Source of the DNA: DATCZB01 sp035513215
GTDB taxonomy: Bacteria > Pseudomonadota > Gammaproteobacteria > Steroidobacterales > Rariloculaceae
Length of the DNA stretch: 55,387 nucleotides
Reading direction: 5' to 3'
NCBI GenBank assembly: GCA_035513215.1
Contig: DATKCK010000112.1
Location: forward strand, 1-55,387
Every line of letters begins with the position of its first letter. Within the stretch, counting starts at the first letter, position 1. The translations under genes and the position numbers were made by a program. The notes under the pieces are model-generated. The model worked only from the letters and a program-made list of their open reading frames with translations. It had not been told where the DNA came from and did no database searches. Below, in pieces: positions 34,644 to 43,437 of the stretch.

Positions 34644-34680
34644 GTGAACCCGATCACAGAATGTGTGATGAGCGTCACGC
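34644..34680. promoter_or_regulatory. Two tandem CRP/Clp-like sites
   Basis: TGTGA-N6-TCACA at 34644-34659 is a perfect CRP core; TGTGA-N6-TCACG at 34665-34680 is a near-match. The centres are 21 bp apart, so both lie on the same DNA face. They are between the divergent tpsB and fecR-like genes, 58-94 bp upstream of the FecR ATG (34738). A CRP, Vfr or Clp-type factor is expected to bind. Confidence 0.7.
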
Positions 34681-34737
34681 ACGCGCGCCGGGCAGCGCAA
34701 TAACCTGTCGCCATACAACGACAGGGAGTCTAGAGAC

Positions 34738-35715
34738 ATGCGACCCGTCAGCAAGATTGCGCTGCCGCTCGTGGTCCTTGCATCCGGCCTTGGGGCAGCC
34801 GTGCCGGCCTGGACCGAATCGGATGCATCGCAGCAGGGTAGCAAGGACATCGTCGTCGAGCAGCTCGGCGGCGCCGTCGAGGTGACGGTGGCCGATGTTG
34901 CGTTCAACGCCAGGGTCGGCTCGTCGCTCGGGCTGCCGGCCCGGATCGTCACCGGAAGCGACGGCAACATCGCGATCCGGCAAAGCCGAACAGGTGTCGC
35001 GATCGCTCCCGACTCCGACGTGGAAATCCCGGCAGCGGCGCGCGACGGGCAGTTGATCGCGCGCATGATCCAGCATCGCGGAACGGCCTTCTACGACGTC
35101 GAGCCGCGCCCGGTCGAGAAGCTCAGGATCGAGACGCCCTATCTCGTCGCGGTCGTCAAGGGCACCCAGTTCAGCGTGCTCGTCCAGGACGGCCGAACGA
35201 CGGTCTCGCTACTCGAAGGGCTGCTCGAGCTGCGTTCGATCGACGACGCCGAGGTCGTCGATCTCGCTGCCGGGCAGATCGCCGTCGGGACGCTCGGCGG
35301 CGGCATCCAGGTCCTGCCGATGGATGCCGACCTGCTGCCCGAAGCGGCGGCGCTCGGTCAGGACGCCTCGATCGGTAGCGTCGCGAGCTTATCGATCGCC
35401 AGCACCGGCACCGGCACCGGCATCGACGCAGAGGCGAGCTTGAGTGTCGGCGGCGGCCTCGACGCCGGCGCGGACCTCGGCGGCGGCAGCGTCGACGTCG
35501 GTCTCGACGCGGGTCTCGATTCGGGCGTCGAGGTCGAAGCCGATCTCGGTCTCGGCGACGTCGAGATCGGAGCCGGCCTGGACGCGGATCTCGGCCTCGG
35601 CGAGCTCGATGTCGACGACACGCTCGAGGATCTGCTCGATCCGGGCTATGCCGACGACATCGAAGCCGAGGAAGACGACAGCCTGCTGCCGGATCTGCCG
35701 CTGCCGCTGTTCTAG
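34738..35715 (+). CDS. FecR-domain exported protein with Gly/Asp repeat tail
   Basis: The product has 325 residues with a signal peptide (KIALPLVVLASGLGAAVPAWT). A FecR/FecR-like beta domain spans about residues 40-190 (GSSLGLPARIVTGSDGNIAIRQSRTGVAIAPDSDVEIPA, IETPYLVAVVKGTQFSVLVQDGRTTVSLLEGLLEL). From about 215 to 300 there is a low-complexity tail made of DAGxDxGxxVxLDxGL-type units (LDAGLDSGVEVEADLGLG, GAGLDADLGLGELDVDD). The SD GGGAG is well placed. The CHASE2-GGDEF-EAL gene starts 18 nt downstream, so this is probably an extracellular signal partner. Confidence 0.85.
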   Translation: MRPVSKIALPLVVLASGLGAAVPAWTESDASQQGSKDIVVEQLGGAVEVTVADVAFNARVGSSLGLPARIVTGSDGNIAIRQSRTGVAIAPDSDVEIPAAARDGQLIARMIQHRGTAFYDVEPRPVEKLRIETPYLVAVVKGTQFSVLVQDGRTTVSLLEGLLELRSIDDAEVVDLAAGQIAVGTLGGGIQVLPMDADLLPEAAALGQDASIGSVASLSIASTGTGTGIDAEASLSVGGGLDAGADLGGGSVDVGLDAGLDSGVEVEADLGLGDVEIGAGLDADLGLGELDVDDTLEDLLDPGYADDIEAEEDDSLLPDLPLPLF

Positions 35716-35733
35716 AGCTGCCGGAGCGCCGTT

Positions 35734-38481
35734 GTGACTCGCCGCGAGCTTCTCATCGCACTGGCGACGGCCGCCGCCGTGCTTGCGCTCGTTCTCGCGC
35801 TCTACCGCGGCGGATTGCTGGATCGCCTCGAACACGCGGTCGCCGAGACTCGCGCCGAGGTTCTGAGCCGGACCGTCGATTCGGACATCGTCATCGTCGG
35901 AATCGACGCGCACAGCCTCGAGGAGCTCGGCGTCTGGCCCTGGCCGCGCGGCTACCACGCGCGATTGCTCCAGCATCTCAAACGCACGACGCCGGAGCTG
36001 GTCTTCTTCGACATCGACTTCAGCTCCCTCTCCCCGAATGCGGATGACGACGATCGGCTCGAGCGCGAGCTCGTGGCCTTCGACCGGAGCCCCGTGCTGC
36101 TCGCTTCGCATGTTCAGGCCTCGCAGGGGAGCAGCACGGGCGTGACGGCGCGGCGGCCACTGCCGCGATTTCGCGGGTCTACCCGGGAAGTTTCGGTCGT
36201 GCTCGAGACCGACTCCGACGGGCTGGTGCGAAAGATGCGGGCTTCGACCGACATCGCGGGCACGCGCATTCCGAGCGCCTTCGCGTTGAGCGGCGGGCTG
36301 CCCGAGGACGCCGTCGTGAGCATCGACTTCTCGATCGATCCCGGCTCGTTCGACTATGTCTCGTACAGCGATCTCCTCAATGCCGAGATCGACCTGGCGG
36401 CGCTCGACGGAAAGAAGGTCTTCGTCGGCGCTACCTCATCCGAGCTCGGCGACTCGGTGCCCGTGCCGCGATTTCAACGCCTCCCGGGCGTTGTCGTTCA
36501 GGCCATGGTGTTCGAGTCGATTACGCTCGGGACCCTGCGCGCGCCGCCGGCATGGCTCTTCTCGGGCGCGCTTGCTCTGTGGGCCGTCCTGCTTTCGGTT
36601 GCCTTCTCTCTCGGCACCTGGCGCCGCAATTCGATCGTCGGCGCCGCGAGCCTCGTATTGCTGGTGGCGGCGACGATCCTCGTGTACGGCCGGCTCAGGA
36701 TCGAGCTCGATATCGTGCCGTTCTTCCTTGCGTCCGCTCTCGTATTCGTCGTTTCCGCGCTGCGATCGCTCGATCGCCAGACCTGGCGCGCGATGGCTTT
36801 CGCGATCGGCGTGCGCCGCCGCGACGCCCTGCTCAAGAGCGTGATCGAGACATCGATGGACGCCATCGTCTGCGTCGATTCGAACGGCGTCATCCGTACG
36901 GCGAACCCGGCGGCGGCGTCCCTGTTCTCACTGCCGCTGCGCGATCTCCTCGGTGCCGAGGTCTCGCGCTTCATACGCAACCTCGAGGGGGACCTCGCCG
37001 GTCTCGCGCAAAGGGCATCGACGAGCGAGCTGATCGGCGCCGACTCGTCGGGACGCGAGTTTCCGGTCGAAGCCACGCTGAGCCGCGTCGCGTTCGACGA
37101 CGGTACGCTGTTCACGATGATCGTGCGCGACATCAGCGAGCGAAAGGCACAGCAGCGGGAGCTCGAGTATCAGGCCCGTCACGACTCTTTGACCGCATTG
37201 CCCAACAGAGCCGCGGTCATGAGCTACCTCGAGACGATTCTCGGCACCCCCGGCCGCGACTTTCGCGTCGCGGTGCTGATGCTCGATCTTTGCCGCTTCA
37301 AGGAGATCAACGATACGCTCGGCCACGACGTCGGCGACGAGGTGCTCCAGGTCGTCGGTCGCCGCTTCGCCATGGCGCTCGGCGAAGGTCCGTTCATCGG
37401 CCGCATCGGCGGGGACGAGTTTTGCGCCATCGTTCCGGAGGTTTCCCGCCGGTCCGCGATCGAGACGCTCGCGCAGAATCTCGCCGAGAGCCTGAAAGAG
37501 CCGATCCCGGTACGCGGCATCGCGGTGGAGGTGGGCTTGAGCATCGGCATTGCGTTCTATCCCGAGCATGCGGCGAACGCCCAGGAACTGCTGCGGCATT
37601 CCGACGTCGCGATGTATGCTGCGAAGCGTCGCAACTCCCCTTGCGAGTACTACTCGCGCGACGACGACTGCCATTCCGTTCGACGGCTGAGCATGGTCAG
37701 CGACCTGAGATCCGCCATCGCGCTCAATGACATCGAGCTCTTGTTCCAGCCCCAGATCGATTTGCGCACGGGAGCGCTTGCGGGTGCCGAAGCGCTGTTG
37801 CGCTGGGAGCATCCCGTGCACGGACCGGTCAGCCCTCTGGAGTTTGTGGCTATAGCGGAGTCCACCGACCTCATTCAACCGTTGACGGAGTGGACGATCT
37901 GCGAGGCGCTGCGGCGGTTCGTTCTCTGGGAGCAGAACGGATTCGCAACGCGAGTCGCGGTCAATCTGTCGGCGCGCTCGCTCCAGGACGTCGAGTTCCC
38001 GCATCAGCTCGAGCACCTGTTGTCGCGTTTCGGCGTGCAGGGTCGCTGGCTCGAGCTCGAGATCACCGAGACGGCGATGATGCTCGATCCGCGGCGGGCG
38101 CTCGAAGTCATCCGGGACGTTCAGGCGCTCGGCGTTCGCGTCACGATCGACGACTTCGGAACGGGGTACTCGTCGCTCGGCTACATTCGCGATCTGAAGG
38201 CGCATGCACTGAAGCTCGACAAGTCGTTCGTCATCGATCTCGAGCGCCACGAGCACAATCGCGCAATCGTCGAATCGACGGCGCACATGACGGCGGCGCT
38301 CGGTCTCGAGGTCGTTGCCGAGGGCGTCGAAACGGAGTGGGTGAGCTCTTATCTCGCGCAAGTCGGCTACAGCATCGGTCAGGGCTACTGGTTCGGCCGC
38401 CCGATGCCGGCCGATGCGTTGTTCGAACGATATCGAAGCCCAGACGATGCCCCGGAGCCGGCCGCGGCAATGACGGCCTGA
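35734..38481 (+). CDS. CHASE2-PAS-GGDEF-EAL cyclic-di-GMP protein
   Basis: The 915-residue protein starts at GTG 35734. It has an N-terminal transmembrane helix and a periplasmic CHASE2 domain (about 30-265, SDIVIVGIDAHSLEELGVWPWPRGYHARLLQHL). Three further helices lie at about 270-345. A PAS domain is at 370-465 (ETSMDAIVCVDSNGVIRTANPAAASLFS). GGDEF is at 480-640, with an intact GGDEF at 559-563 and no RxxD I-site visible upstream. EAL is at about 660-900 with EAL at 686-688, DDFGTGYSSL loop and KLDKSF. Both catalytic motifs are preserved, so synthesis and breakdown are possible. The absence of the I-site and intact EAL tilt it to phosphodiesterase activity, as inference. Confidence 0.95.
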   Translation: MTRRELLIALATAAAVLALVLALYRGGLLDRLEHAVAETRAEVLSRTVDSDIVIVGIDAHSLEELGVWPWPRGYHARLLQHLKRTTPELVFFDIDFSSLSPNADDDDRLERELVAFDRSPVLLASHVQASQGSSTGVTARRPLPRFRGSTREVSVVLETDSDGLVRKMRASTDIAGTRIPSAFALSGGLPEDAVVSIDFSIDPGSFDYVSYSDLLNAEIDLAALDGKKVFVGATSSELGDSVPVPRFQRLPGVVVQAMVFESITLGTLRAPPAWLFSGALALWAVLLSVAFSLGTWRRNSIVGAASLVLLVAATILVYGRLRIELDIVPFFLASALVFVVSALRSLDRQTWRAMAFAIGVRRRDALLKSVIETSMDAIVCVDSNGVIRTANPAAASLFSLPLRDLLGAEVSRFIRNLEGDLAGLAQRASTSELIGADSSGREFPVEATLSRVAFDDGTLFTMIVRDISERKAQQRELEYQARHDSLTALPNRAAVMSYLETILGTPGRDFRVAVLMLDLCRFKEINDTLGHDVGDEVLQVVGRRFAMALGEGPFIGRIGGDEFCAIVPEVSRRSAIETLAQNLAESLKEPIPVRGIAVEVGLSIGIAFYPEHAANAQELLRHSDVAMYAAKRRNSPCEYYSRDDDCHSVRRLSMVSDLRSAIALNDIELLFQPQIDLRTGALAGAEALLRWEHPVHGPVSPLEFVAIAESTDLIQPLTEWTICEALRRFVLWEQNGFATRVAVNLSARSLQDVEFPHQLEHLLSRFGVQGRWLELEITETAMMLDPRRALEVIRDVQALGVRVTIDDFGTGYSSLGYIRDLKAHALKLDKSFVIDLERHEHNRAIVESTAHMTAALGLEVVAEGVETEWVSSYLAQVGYSIGQGYWFGRPMPADALFERYRSPDDAPEPAAAMTA

Positions 38482-38651
38482 GTCGCGGGATCGCGGCGGC
38501 TCGCGCCGGCACCTGGCGGTTTTGCGTGGGCCGCGCGTCATCCCTCCGCCGCGCGGCTGCTCGCCGACCTCCGGCGCGGAGGCGGACCCGGACGTTTCTG
38601 GGTTAGTATCTCCCGCAACGCATCCGTCGTTAGACCGCCGAGGGACAGGCG

Positions 38652-40109
38652 ATGCAGGCTCCGCGCCCGTTCGTTCAAGCCACGATTCTCGCCGCGCTGT
38701 TCGCGGCCGCCGTTTCGCCCGCCTGGTGCGAACCGCTGCTCGAAGCGGTCAGAGCCGGTGATTCGGTAGCCGTCCGCCGCCTGCTCGAGGACGCCGCATT
38801 CGATGCGAACGTCGCAGAAGCCGACGGCACCAGCGTCCTGCACTACGCCGTCGAGAGAAACGATGCCGAGCTCGTTGACCGTCTGCTCGACGCCGGGGCC
38901 AACGCCGATGCGCGCAATCGTTACGGCGTGAGTCCGCTCTATATCGCGGCGCTCAACGGCAATGCCGGGATCGTCTCGATCCTGCTCGATCACGGCGTCG
39001 ATCCGAACACGGCCTTGCCCGAAGGCGAGACGGTATTGATGACCGCCGCCCGCTCGGGCGACGTAGCGACGATCGACGTTCTCGCGCGCGCCGGAGCCGA
39101 TCCCGATGCGCGCGAAGACTGGAAGGGGCAGACGGCGCTGATGTGGGCCGCCGCCGAGAACAACGCGCCGGCGATTCGCCGTCTGCTCGAAGCCGGGGCC
39201 GACCGCGATGCAACGAGCGCGGACGGCGAGTTCACTGCGATCAAGTTCGCCGTGCGTGCCGGCGCGATCGACGCGACGCGCGCCCTGCTCGACGCCGGCG
39301 CCGACGTCGACGCGACGATGACCAACGGCACGAGCCTGCTCGTGCTCGCCGTCACCAACGCGCATTACGAGCTCGCGGGCGTTCTGCTCGAGCGCGGCGC
39401 TGATCCGAACGCCGACGCGCAGGGCTGGACGGCCCTGCATCAGATCGCCTGGTCGAGGCGCTGGAACATGGGCTTCAATCTGCCGGGCCCGGCGCAGACG
39501 GGCGGTCTCGACAGTCTCGAGCTCGTGCGCAGGCTCGTGGCATACGGCGCCGACATCGACGCCCGGCAGAAAGAGGAGCCGAGGGACGGCAACCGCAACA
39601 AGCTCGACAGGATCGGCGCGACGGCATTTCTGCTCGCGGCCAAGTCCTGCGACCTGCCGCTGATGCGCGTGCTGCTCGACGAAGGCGCCGATCCGTCGAT
39701 CACGACCGAGAACGACACGACGGCGCTGATGGCCGCGGCCGGCGTCGGCATCTGGGCGCCCGGCGAGAATCCCGGCACTCACGAGGAAGCGCTCGCAGCC
39801 GTCAGGCTCGCGTACGAGGTCGGCGGCGGCGACGTCAACGCCGTCAATTCGCAAGGCGATACCGCATTGCATGGTGCCGTCTATCGCGGCGGCGCGATTC
39901 CGGTCATCGAGTTTCTCGTCGGGCGCGGCGCGAAGCTCGATGCCGTCAACGAGTTCGGGTGGATGCCCGTCACGGCCGCCGACGGGCTCGAGTACACGCC
40001 GGCCGTGCTGAAACGCTACCCGGAAGCGGCGGCGCTGCTGCGGCGACTGATGGCCGAGCAAGGGCTGCCCGTGCCGGCTTCGACCCAGCCGGGAAGGAGG
40101 ACCGAATGA
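38652..40109 (+). CDS. Exported ankyrin-repeat protein
   Basis: The 485-residue protein has a signal peptide (VQATILAALFAAAVSPAWC) and about twelve ankyrin repeats (for example GTSVLHYAVERNDAELVDRLLDAGANADARN and WKGQTALMWAAAENNAPAIRRLLEAGADRD). Some repeats are longer, with inserts at residues about 280-320. It overlaps the downstream lipoprotein gene by ATGA. Periplasmic ankyrin proteins in proteobacteria commonly sit with catalytic partners, but no clear one is next to this gene. Confidence 0.92.
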   Translation: MQAPRPFVQATILAALFAAAVSPAWCEPLLEAVRAGDSVAVRRLLEDAAFDANVAEADGTSVLHYAVERNDAELVDRLLDAGANADARNRYGVSPLYIAALNGNAGIVSILLDHGVDPNTALPEGETVLMTAARSGDVATIDVLARAGADPDAREDWKGQTALMWAAAENNAPAIRRLLEAGADRDATSADGEFTAIKFAVRAGAIDATRALLDAGADVDATMTNGTSLLVLAVTNAHYELAGVLLERGADPNADAQGWTALHQIAWSRRWNMGFNLPGPAQTGGLDSLELVRRLVAYGADIDARQKEEPRDGNRNKLDRIGATAFLLAAKSCDLPLMRVLLDEGADPSITTENDTTALMAAAGVGIWAPGENPGTHEEALAAVRLAYEVGGGDVNAVNSQGDTALHGAVYRGGAIPVIEFLVGRGAKLDAVNEFGWMPVTAADGLEYTPAVLKRYPEAAALLRRLMAEQGLPVPASTQPGRRTE

Positions 40110-40495
40110 TGTCACGCGTTCATGCCATCGGCGCCGTGAGTTTCGCCGTCTCGGGCCTCGCGCTCGGCGCCTGCGCGGCGAGCGGACCCGAGGCGCCGGA
40201 GCCCGCCGCCGGCGGGCCGCCGCCTGTCGAAGCCGGCCAGCCGACGGGGAGCCTCGCCGGACTTGTTGCGGCGGACGACGTCGAAGTCGTCCGGATCGAG
40301 CTTATCGCGGACGAGCTCGCGGGACCCGAAGTCAGGATCAGCTGCGACCTCGAGCGCAAACCGGGGACGCGTATCGTCGTCGGCCAGACCTGCGAGCGGG
40401 TCGGCGGGCCGCGGCCCGGCGTCTCGTTTCACCCGGACGATTGGGATCTCAAGATCAAGTCGCCGGGCGTCTATGAGATGCGCCGCAGGGAATGA
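40106..40495 (+). CDS. Small exported lipoprotein
   Basis: The product has 129 residues. The ATG at 40106 overlaps the ankyrin gene stop, with GGAGG at 40096-40100. Its signal peptide ends in a lipobox (AVSGLALGAC). The mature protein is Pro/Ala-rich at first (PEAPEPAAGGPPPVEAG), then has VEVVRIELIADELAGPEVRISCDLERKPGTRIVVGQTCER and WDLKIKSPGVYEMRRRE. Two Cys could pair. The gene overlaps the next by ATGA. I do not recognise the family. Confidence 0.8.
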   Translation: MMSRVHAIGAVSFAVSGLALGACAASGPEAPEPAAGGPPPVEAGQPTGSLAGLVAADDVEVVRIELIADELAGPEVRISCDLERKPGTRIVVGQTCERVGGPRPGVSFHPDDWDLKIKSPGVYEMRRRE

Positions 40496-41457
40496 GGCTG
40501 CAACCGATAGGGCCGCAGGCAAAAGACAACGGGGGCAGCGAGTTGCAGAATCGACGCCAGTTCATCCGCTCGACGACCGCCGCCGGCATCGCGGCCGGCA
40601 CGCTGCCGTGGCTCGGCGCCTGCGGTCGAGCGCAGGAGTCGTTGTTCTCCGTCTCGCTCGCGCAATGGTCCCTCAATCGGCGGCACTTCAGCGGCGGCCT
40701 CGACGCGCTCGACTTCCCCATTTTCACGAAGAGCACCTTCGGCATCACTGCCGTCGAGTACGTCAATCAGTTTTTCATGGACAAGGCCGAGGACAGGCAG
40801 TGGCTGACGGAGCTGAAGCTCCGTTGCGACACCGAAGGGGTGCGGAGCCTCTTGATCATGTGCGATCGCGAGGGCAATCTCGGCGACCCGGACGACGCCG
40901 CCCGCGCGCAGGCCGTCGAAAACCACTACAAATGGGTCGAGGCGGCCGAGTTTCTCGGCTGTCACTCCATCCGCGTCAATGCCGGATCCTCGGGCACCTG
41001 GGACGAGCAGCGCGCGCTCGCTGTCGACGGACTGCGCCGGCTCAGCGAGTTTGGGGCCGACCACGGCGTCAACGTGATCGTCGAGAATCACGGCGGGCTC
41101 TCGAGCAACGGGCAGTGGCTCGCCGAGGTCATTTCGGGCGTCGGCCTGCCGAACTGCGGCACACTACCCGACTTCGGCAACTTCTTCATCACGCGCGAGC
41201 CGCCCGACGAGTACGATCGCTACCGTGGCGTAGAGGAGCTGATGCCGTTTGCGAAAGGCGTCAGCGCCAAGAGCTACGGCTTCGATGCCGACGGCAACGA
41301 GACGACGATCGATTATCGCCGCATGCTCGGGATCGTCCTCGATGCCGGGTATCGCGGTCATATCGGCGTCGAGTGGGAGGGGCAGGAGCCCGGCGACATA
41401 GATGGCATCCGCCTGACGCAGTCGCTGCTCGAGCGCATCCGCGACGAGACGGCCTGA
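40492..41457 (+). CDS. Tat/lipoprotein-exported TIM-barrel isomerase/epimerase family protein
   Basis: The 321-residue product has an xylose-isomerase-like TIM barrel (AP_endonuc_2 superfamily): FSVSLAQWSLNRRHFSGGLDALDFPIF, GVNVIVENHGGLSSNGQWLAEVI, TLPDFGNFFI and GHIGVEWEGQEPGDIDGIRLT. The N-terminus is both Tat-like and lipobox-like (NRRQFIRSTTAAGIAAGTLPWLGAC), so it is exported folded and lipidated. Metal ligands of the family (Glu in VENHG, Asp in PDFGNF, Glu in GVEWEG) are present. The ATG at 40492 overlaps the lipoprotein stop; a TTG at 40543 before LQNRRQF is the alternative. Confidence 0.88.
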   Translation: MRLQPIGPQAKDNGGSELQNRRQFIRSTTAAGIAAGTLPWLGACGRAQESLFSVSLAQWSLNRRHFSGGLDALDFPIFTKSTFGITAVEYVNQFFMDKAEDRQWLTELKLRCDTEGVRSLLIMCDREGNLGDPDDAARAQAVENHYKWVEAAEFLGCHSIRVNAGSSGTWDEQRALAVDGLRRLSEFGADHGVNVIVENHGGLSSNGQWLAEVISGVGLPNCGTLPDFGNFFITREPPDEYDRYRGVEELMPFAKGVSAKSYGFDADGNETTIDYRRMLGIVLDAGYRGHIGVEWEGQEPGDIDGIRLTQSLLERIRDETA

Positions 41458-41482
41458 AAGGGCCTGAAATGCGCCTGGAAAT

Positions 41483-41512
41483 GGGGTCAGACCCCTTATG
41501 GGGTCAGACCCC
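41483..41512. repeat. Two GGGGTCAGACCCC units at a convergent junction
   Basis: Exact copies of the 13-bp palindrome lie at 41483-41495 and 41500-41512, between the TIM-barrel gene and the antisense XRE gene. The second continues TTTCAGG, as at 8513-8520. Confidence 0.9.
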
Positions 41513-41577
41513 TTTCAGGGGTGCGGTAGGGCAGGATCCGAGATTTGGCACGGCGAGCCCGCCGAGCGTCCTTGGCG

Positions 41578-41808
41578 CTAGCGGGCCGAGCCCGTGTCGT
41601 GGGGGTAGGTGAAGACCTCCTCGAGTGGCTTTCCGAAAACCCGCGCGATCCTGAACGCCACCTCGAGCGATGGCGAATATTTGCCGAGCTCGATTGCGTT
41701 GATGGTCTGGCGGGTCACGCCCACGCGCTCGGCCAGATCCTGCTGCGTCATCTCGTCGTGCTCGAAGCGCAGCTTGCGGATGCAGTTCTCGATACGCGTC
41801 TTGCCCAT
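41578..41808 (-). CDS. XRE-family HTH regulator
   Basis: The 76-residue product is a single helix-turn-helix module. Its core TQQDLAERVGVTRQTINAIELGKYSPSLEVAFRIARVFGKPLEEVF is canonical. It begins 2 nt after the membrane-protein stop and is co-transcribed with it. It is likely to repress its own promoter (AGTAT-GAA-ATACT palindrome over the -10). Pairs of a small membrane protein and an XRE regulator are widespread. Confidence 0.92.
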   Translation of the reverse strand: MGKTRIENCIRKLRFEHDEMTQQDLAERVGVTRQTINAIELGKYSPSLEVAFRIARVFGKPLEEVFTYPHDTGSAR

Positions 41809-41810
41809 GC

Positions 41811-42236
41811 TCAGAATCCGCGCCGGTAGTAAAAGATGCGCAGCGCATAGTTGACGATCTCGGCGATCACGAACGCCATCAGAACGACGAAGCCGAGACC
41901 GATGACGTTGGCGCCGAGGTGAATCGTCACGAATACCCCGCCAATGCTCAGAATTGCGTAGACATACCAGGCGATCGCGATGCTCTTGAGCTCGATGAGC
42001 CGTTCGCGCTCGTCTTTCGGCGTTCGCGCGTCGCGCGGCGACCTGATCATGAACACGACGTGGGCAACGATTTCAACGACGACGAACGTGACGAGCATCA
42101 GCATCATCACATGCAGCACGAACATGCTCGAGTCGGGCGTCAGCGTGCGAGGCGGGGGAAAATGCCCGAGGAACAGAATCAGCAGGACGATCAGTGTGAT
42201 CAGAGTGACCCAGGCGCGCTTCTCGCGGAATGACAT
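41811..42236 (-). CDS. Small polytopic membrane protein paired with XRE regulator
   Basis: From ATG 42236 (MSFREKRAWVTLITLIVLLILFLGHF) the product has 141 residues with four transmembrane segments (ITLIVLLILFLG, FVLHVMMLMLVTFVVVEIVAHVVFMI, IAWYVYAILSIGGVFVTIHLG, VIGLGFVVLMAFVIAEIVNYALRIFYY). The middle loop is charged (RSPRDARTPKDERERLIELK). It lies before the HTH gene with 2 nt between them. Its family is not recognised. The longer frame to 42386 runs through the promoter and is not used. Confidence 0.85.
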   Translation of the reverse strand: MSFREKRAWVTLITLIVLLILFLGHFPPPRTLTPDSSMFVLHVMMLMLVTFVVVEIVAHVVFMIRSPRDARTPKDERERLIELKSIAIAWYVYAILSIGGVFVTIHLGANVIGLGFVVLMAFVIAEIVNYALRIFYYRRGF

Positions 42237-42269
42237 TGTTTTCGACCGTGTGGCAGGATTCGTTGACGT

Positions 42270-42298
42270 AAAGTATGAAATACTGGATATAGTGTCAA
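42270..42298 (-). promoter_or_regulatory. Sigma-70 promoter with palindromic operator, membrane protein-XRE operon
   Basis: On the minus strand TTGACA (42293-42298) and TACTTT (42270-42275) are exactly 17 bp apart. The palindrome AGTAT-GAA-ATACT at 42272-42284 overlaps the -10, the expected place for autorepression by the XRE protein. Confidence 0.75.
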
Positions 42299-42385
42299 GA
42301 ATGTAGGTCTGTAAGTCTAATATACTTGACAATCGGATCAGACTGTCGAGAATAGGCTCCCGCTCTGAATCAACGAGGTCCCGCA

Positions 42386-43417
42386 ATGAAAGCGAAAGGT
42401 GGAATCGTTCTCGGGTTGATCGTGGTGCTCTCCGTGCTCGTCGGCGCCGCGGTCCTCGTCCACCTGCACGCGCCGCAACCGCTGCTGGAACGCCTGCATG
42501 ACGCCGTTCATCGTGGCACCGGCCACGGCGCTCTGCCGGGCAGCGAGGCCGGCGCCGAGTCCCGGGCGCGCGAGGGCGTCGCCGCGATGTCCCGGGCCCG
42601 CGAGGGCGTCGCCGCGATCGGCTCGCGCTGGGATGCCGAGGCCTTCGCCGCGACCGTTGCGCTCTATACGGCCGTGCACCGCGAGCTCGAATGGCCCGGC
42701 GTGCTCGAGCCGGAGACGGTTCGCTACGGCGACCACGAGCAACAGACGTTCGAGCTGTTCCGTCCGGAGCAGGGATTCAGCGAGCCGGGACCCGTTTTCG
42801 TTTTCCTGCACGGCAACGGTCTCGGCAACAGCGATCGCAGCGCGCCCGGCAGTGACGGGTTCATTTACGATCACCTCGGCAAGCTCGCTGCCACGTTCGG
42901 CGGCATCGGAGTCTCGATGAGCTACCGCAACGGCGCGGGCACAGCGGTCGAGTCCGGCGCCGAGGATCTGCGGCTCGTGATCGGGTGGATCGTCGAGCAC
43001 ATCGCGCCTTACGGCGGCGATCCGGGCACGATAGTCGTGCTCGGCAACTCAGAAGGCGCGACCAGAACCGCGGCCTATCTTTTCGACGAGGACCTGCAAA
43101 TGGCATCGGGTCCCGGCATCGCGGCGGCAATCCTGAGCTCGGGTCTGTTCGGATCGCTGGCGCCCGGGATCGAAGAGCTCGTGCGCGCCTATGACGGCGA
43201 GCGCGTGCCGCTCGCGCTCTGGAGCGCCGGATACGACACGGCGGAGGTGTCGAGCGGAATCGCCGACCTCCATGAGCTGCTTTGTCGCAAGTACGACGGG
43301 TGTCCCTGGTTCGAGCAGATCGAAGGGCACAACCATGTTTCCCACGTGTTGAGCCTCGGAACGGACGACACCGACGTGCAGAACAGGCTGATCCGCTTCT
43401 ATCACACGGTGCGCTGA
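42386..43417 (+). CDS. Alpha/beta hydrolase (esterase-like), exported
   Basis: The 343-residue protein begins with a signal/anchor (GIVLGLIVVLSVLVGAAVLV). Its alpha/beta fold has the oxyanion HGNG (VFVFLHGNGLGNSD), nucleophile elbow GNSEGA with Ser222, a late Asp candidate (SAGYDTAEV) and a His near GHNHVSHVL. These match the BD-FAE/esterase type. At residues about 59-78 a 10-residue unit SRAREGVAA(M/I) is repeated, encoded by an exact-length 30-nt tandem duplication at 42560-42619. A weak TTGACA at 42326-42331 could drive it, but the matching -10 is poor. The substrate is unknown. Confidence 0.85.
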   Translation: MKAKGGIVLGLIVVLSVLVGAAVLVHLHAPQPLLERLHDAVHRGTGHGALPGSEAGAESRAREGVAAMSRAREGVAAIGSRWDAEAFAATVALYTAVHRELEWPGVLEPETVRYGDHEQQTFELFRPEQGFSEPGPVFVFLHGNGLGNSDRSAPGSDGFIYDHLGKLAATFGGIGVSMSYRNGAGTAVESGAEDLRLVIGWIVEHIAPYGGDPGTIVVLGNSEGATRTAAYLFDEDLQMASGPGIAAAILSSGLFGSLAPGIEELVRAYDGERVPLALWSAGYDTAEVSSGIADLHELLCRKYDGCPWFEQIEGHNHVSHVLSLGTDDTDVQNRLIRFYHTVR

Positions 43418-43437
43418 GAAAAGAGCTCGCGGCGGCC

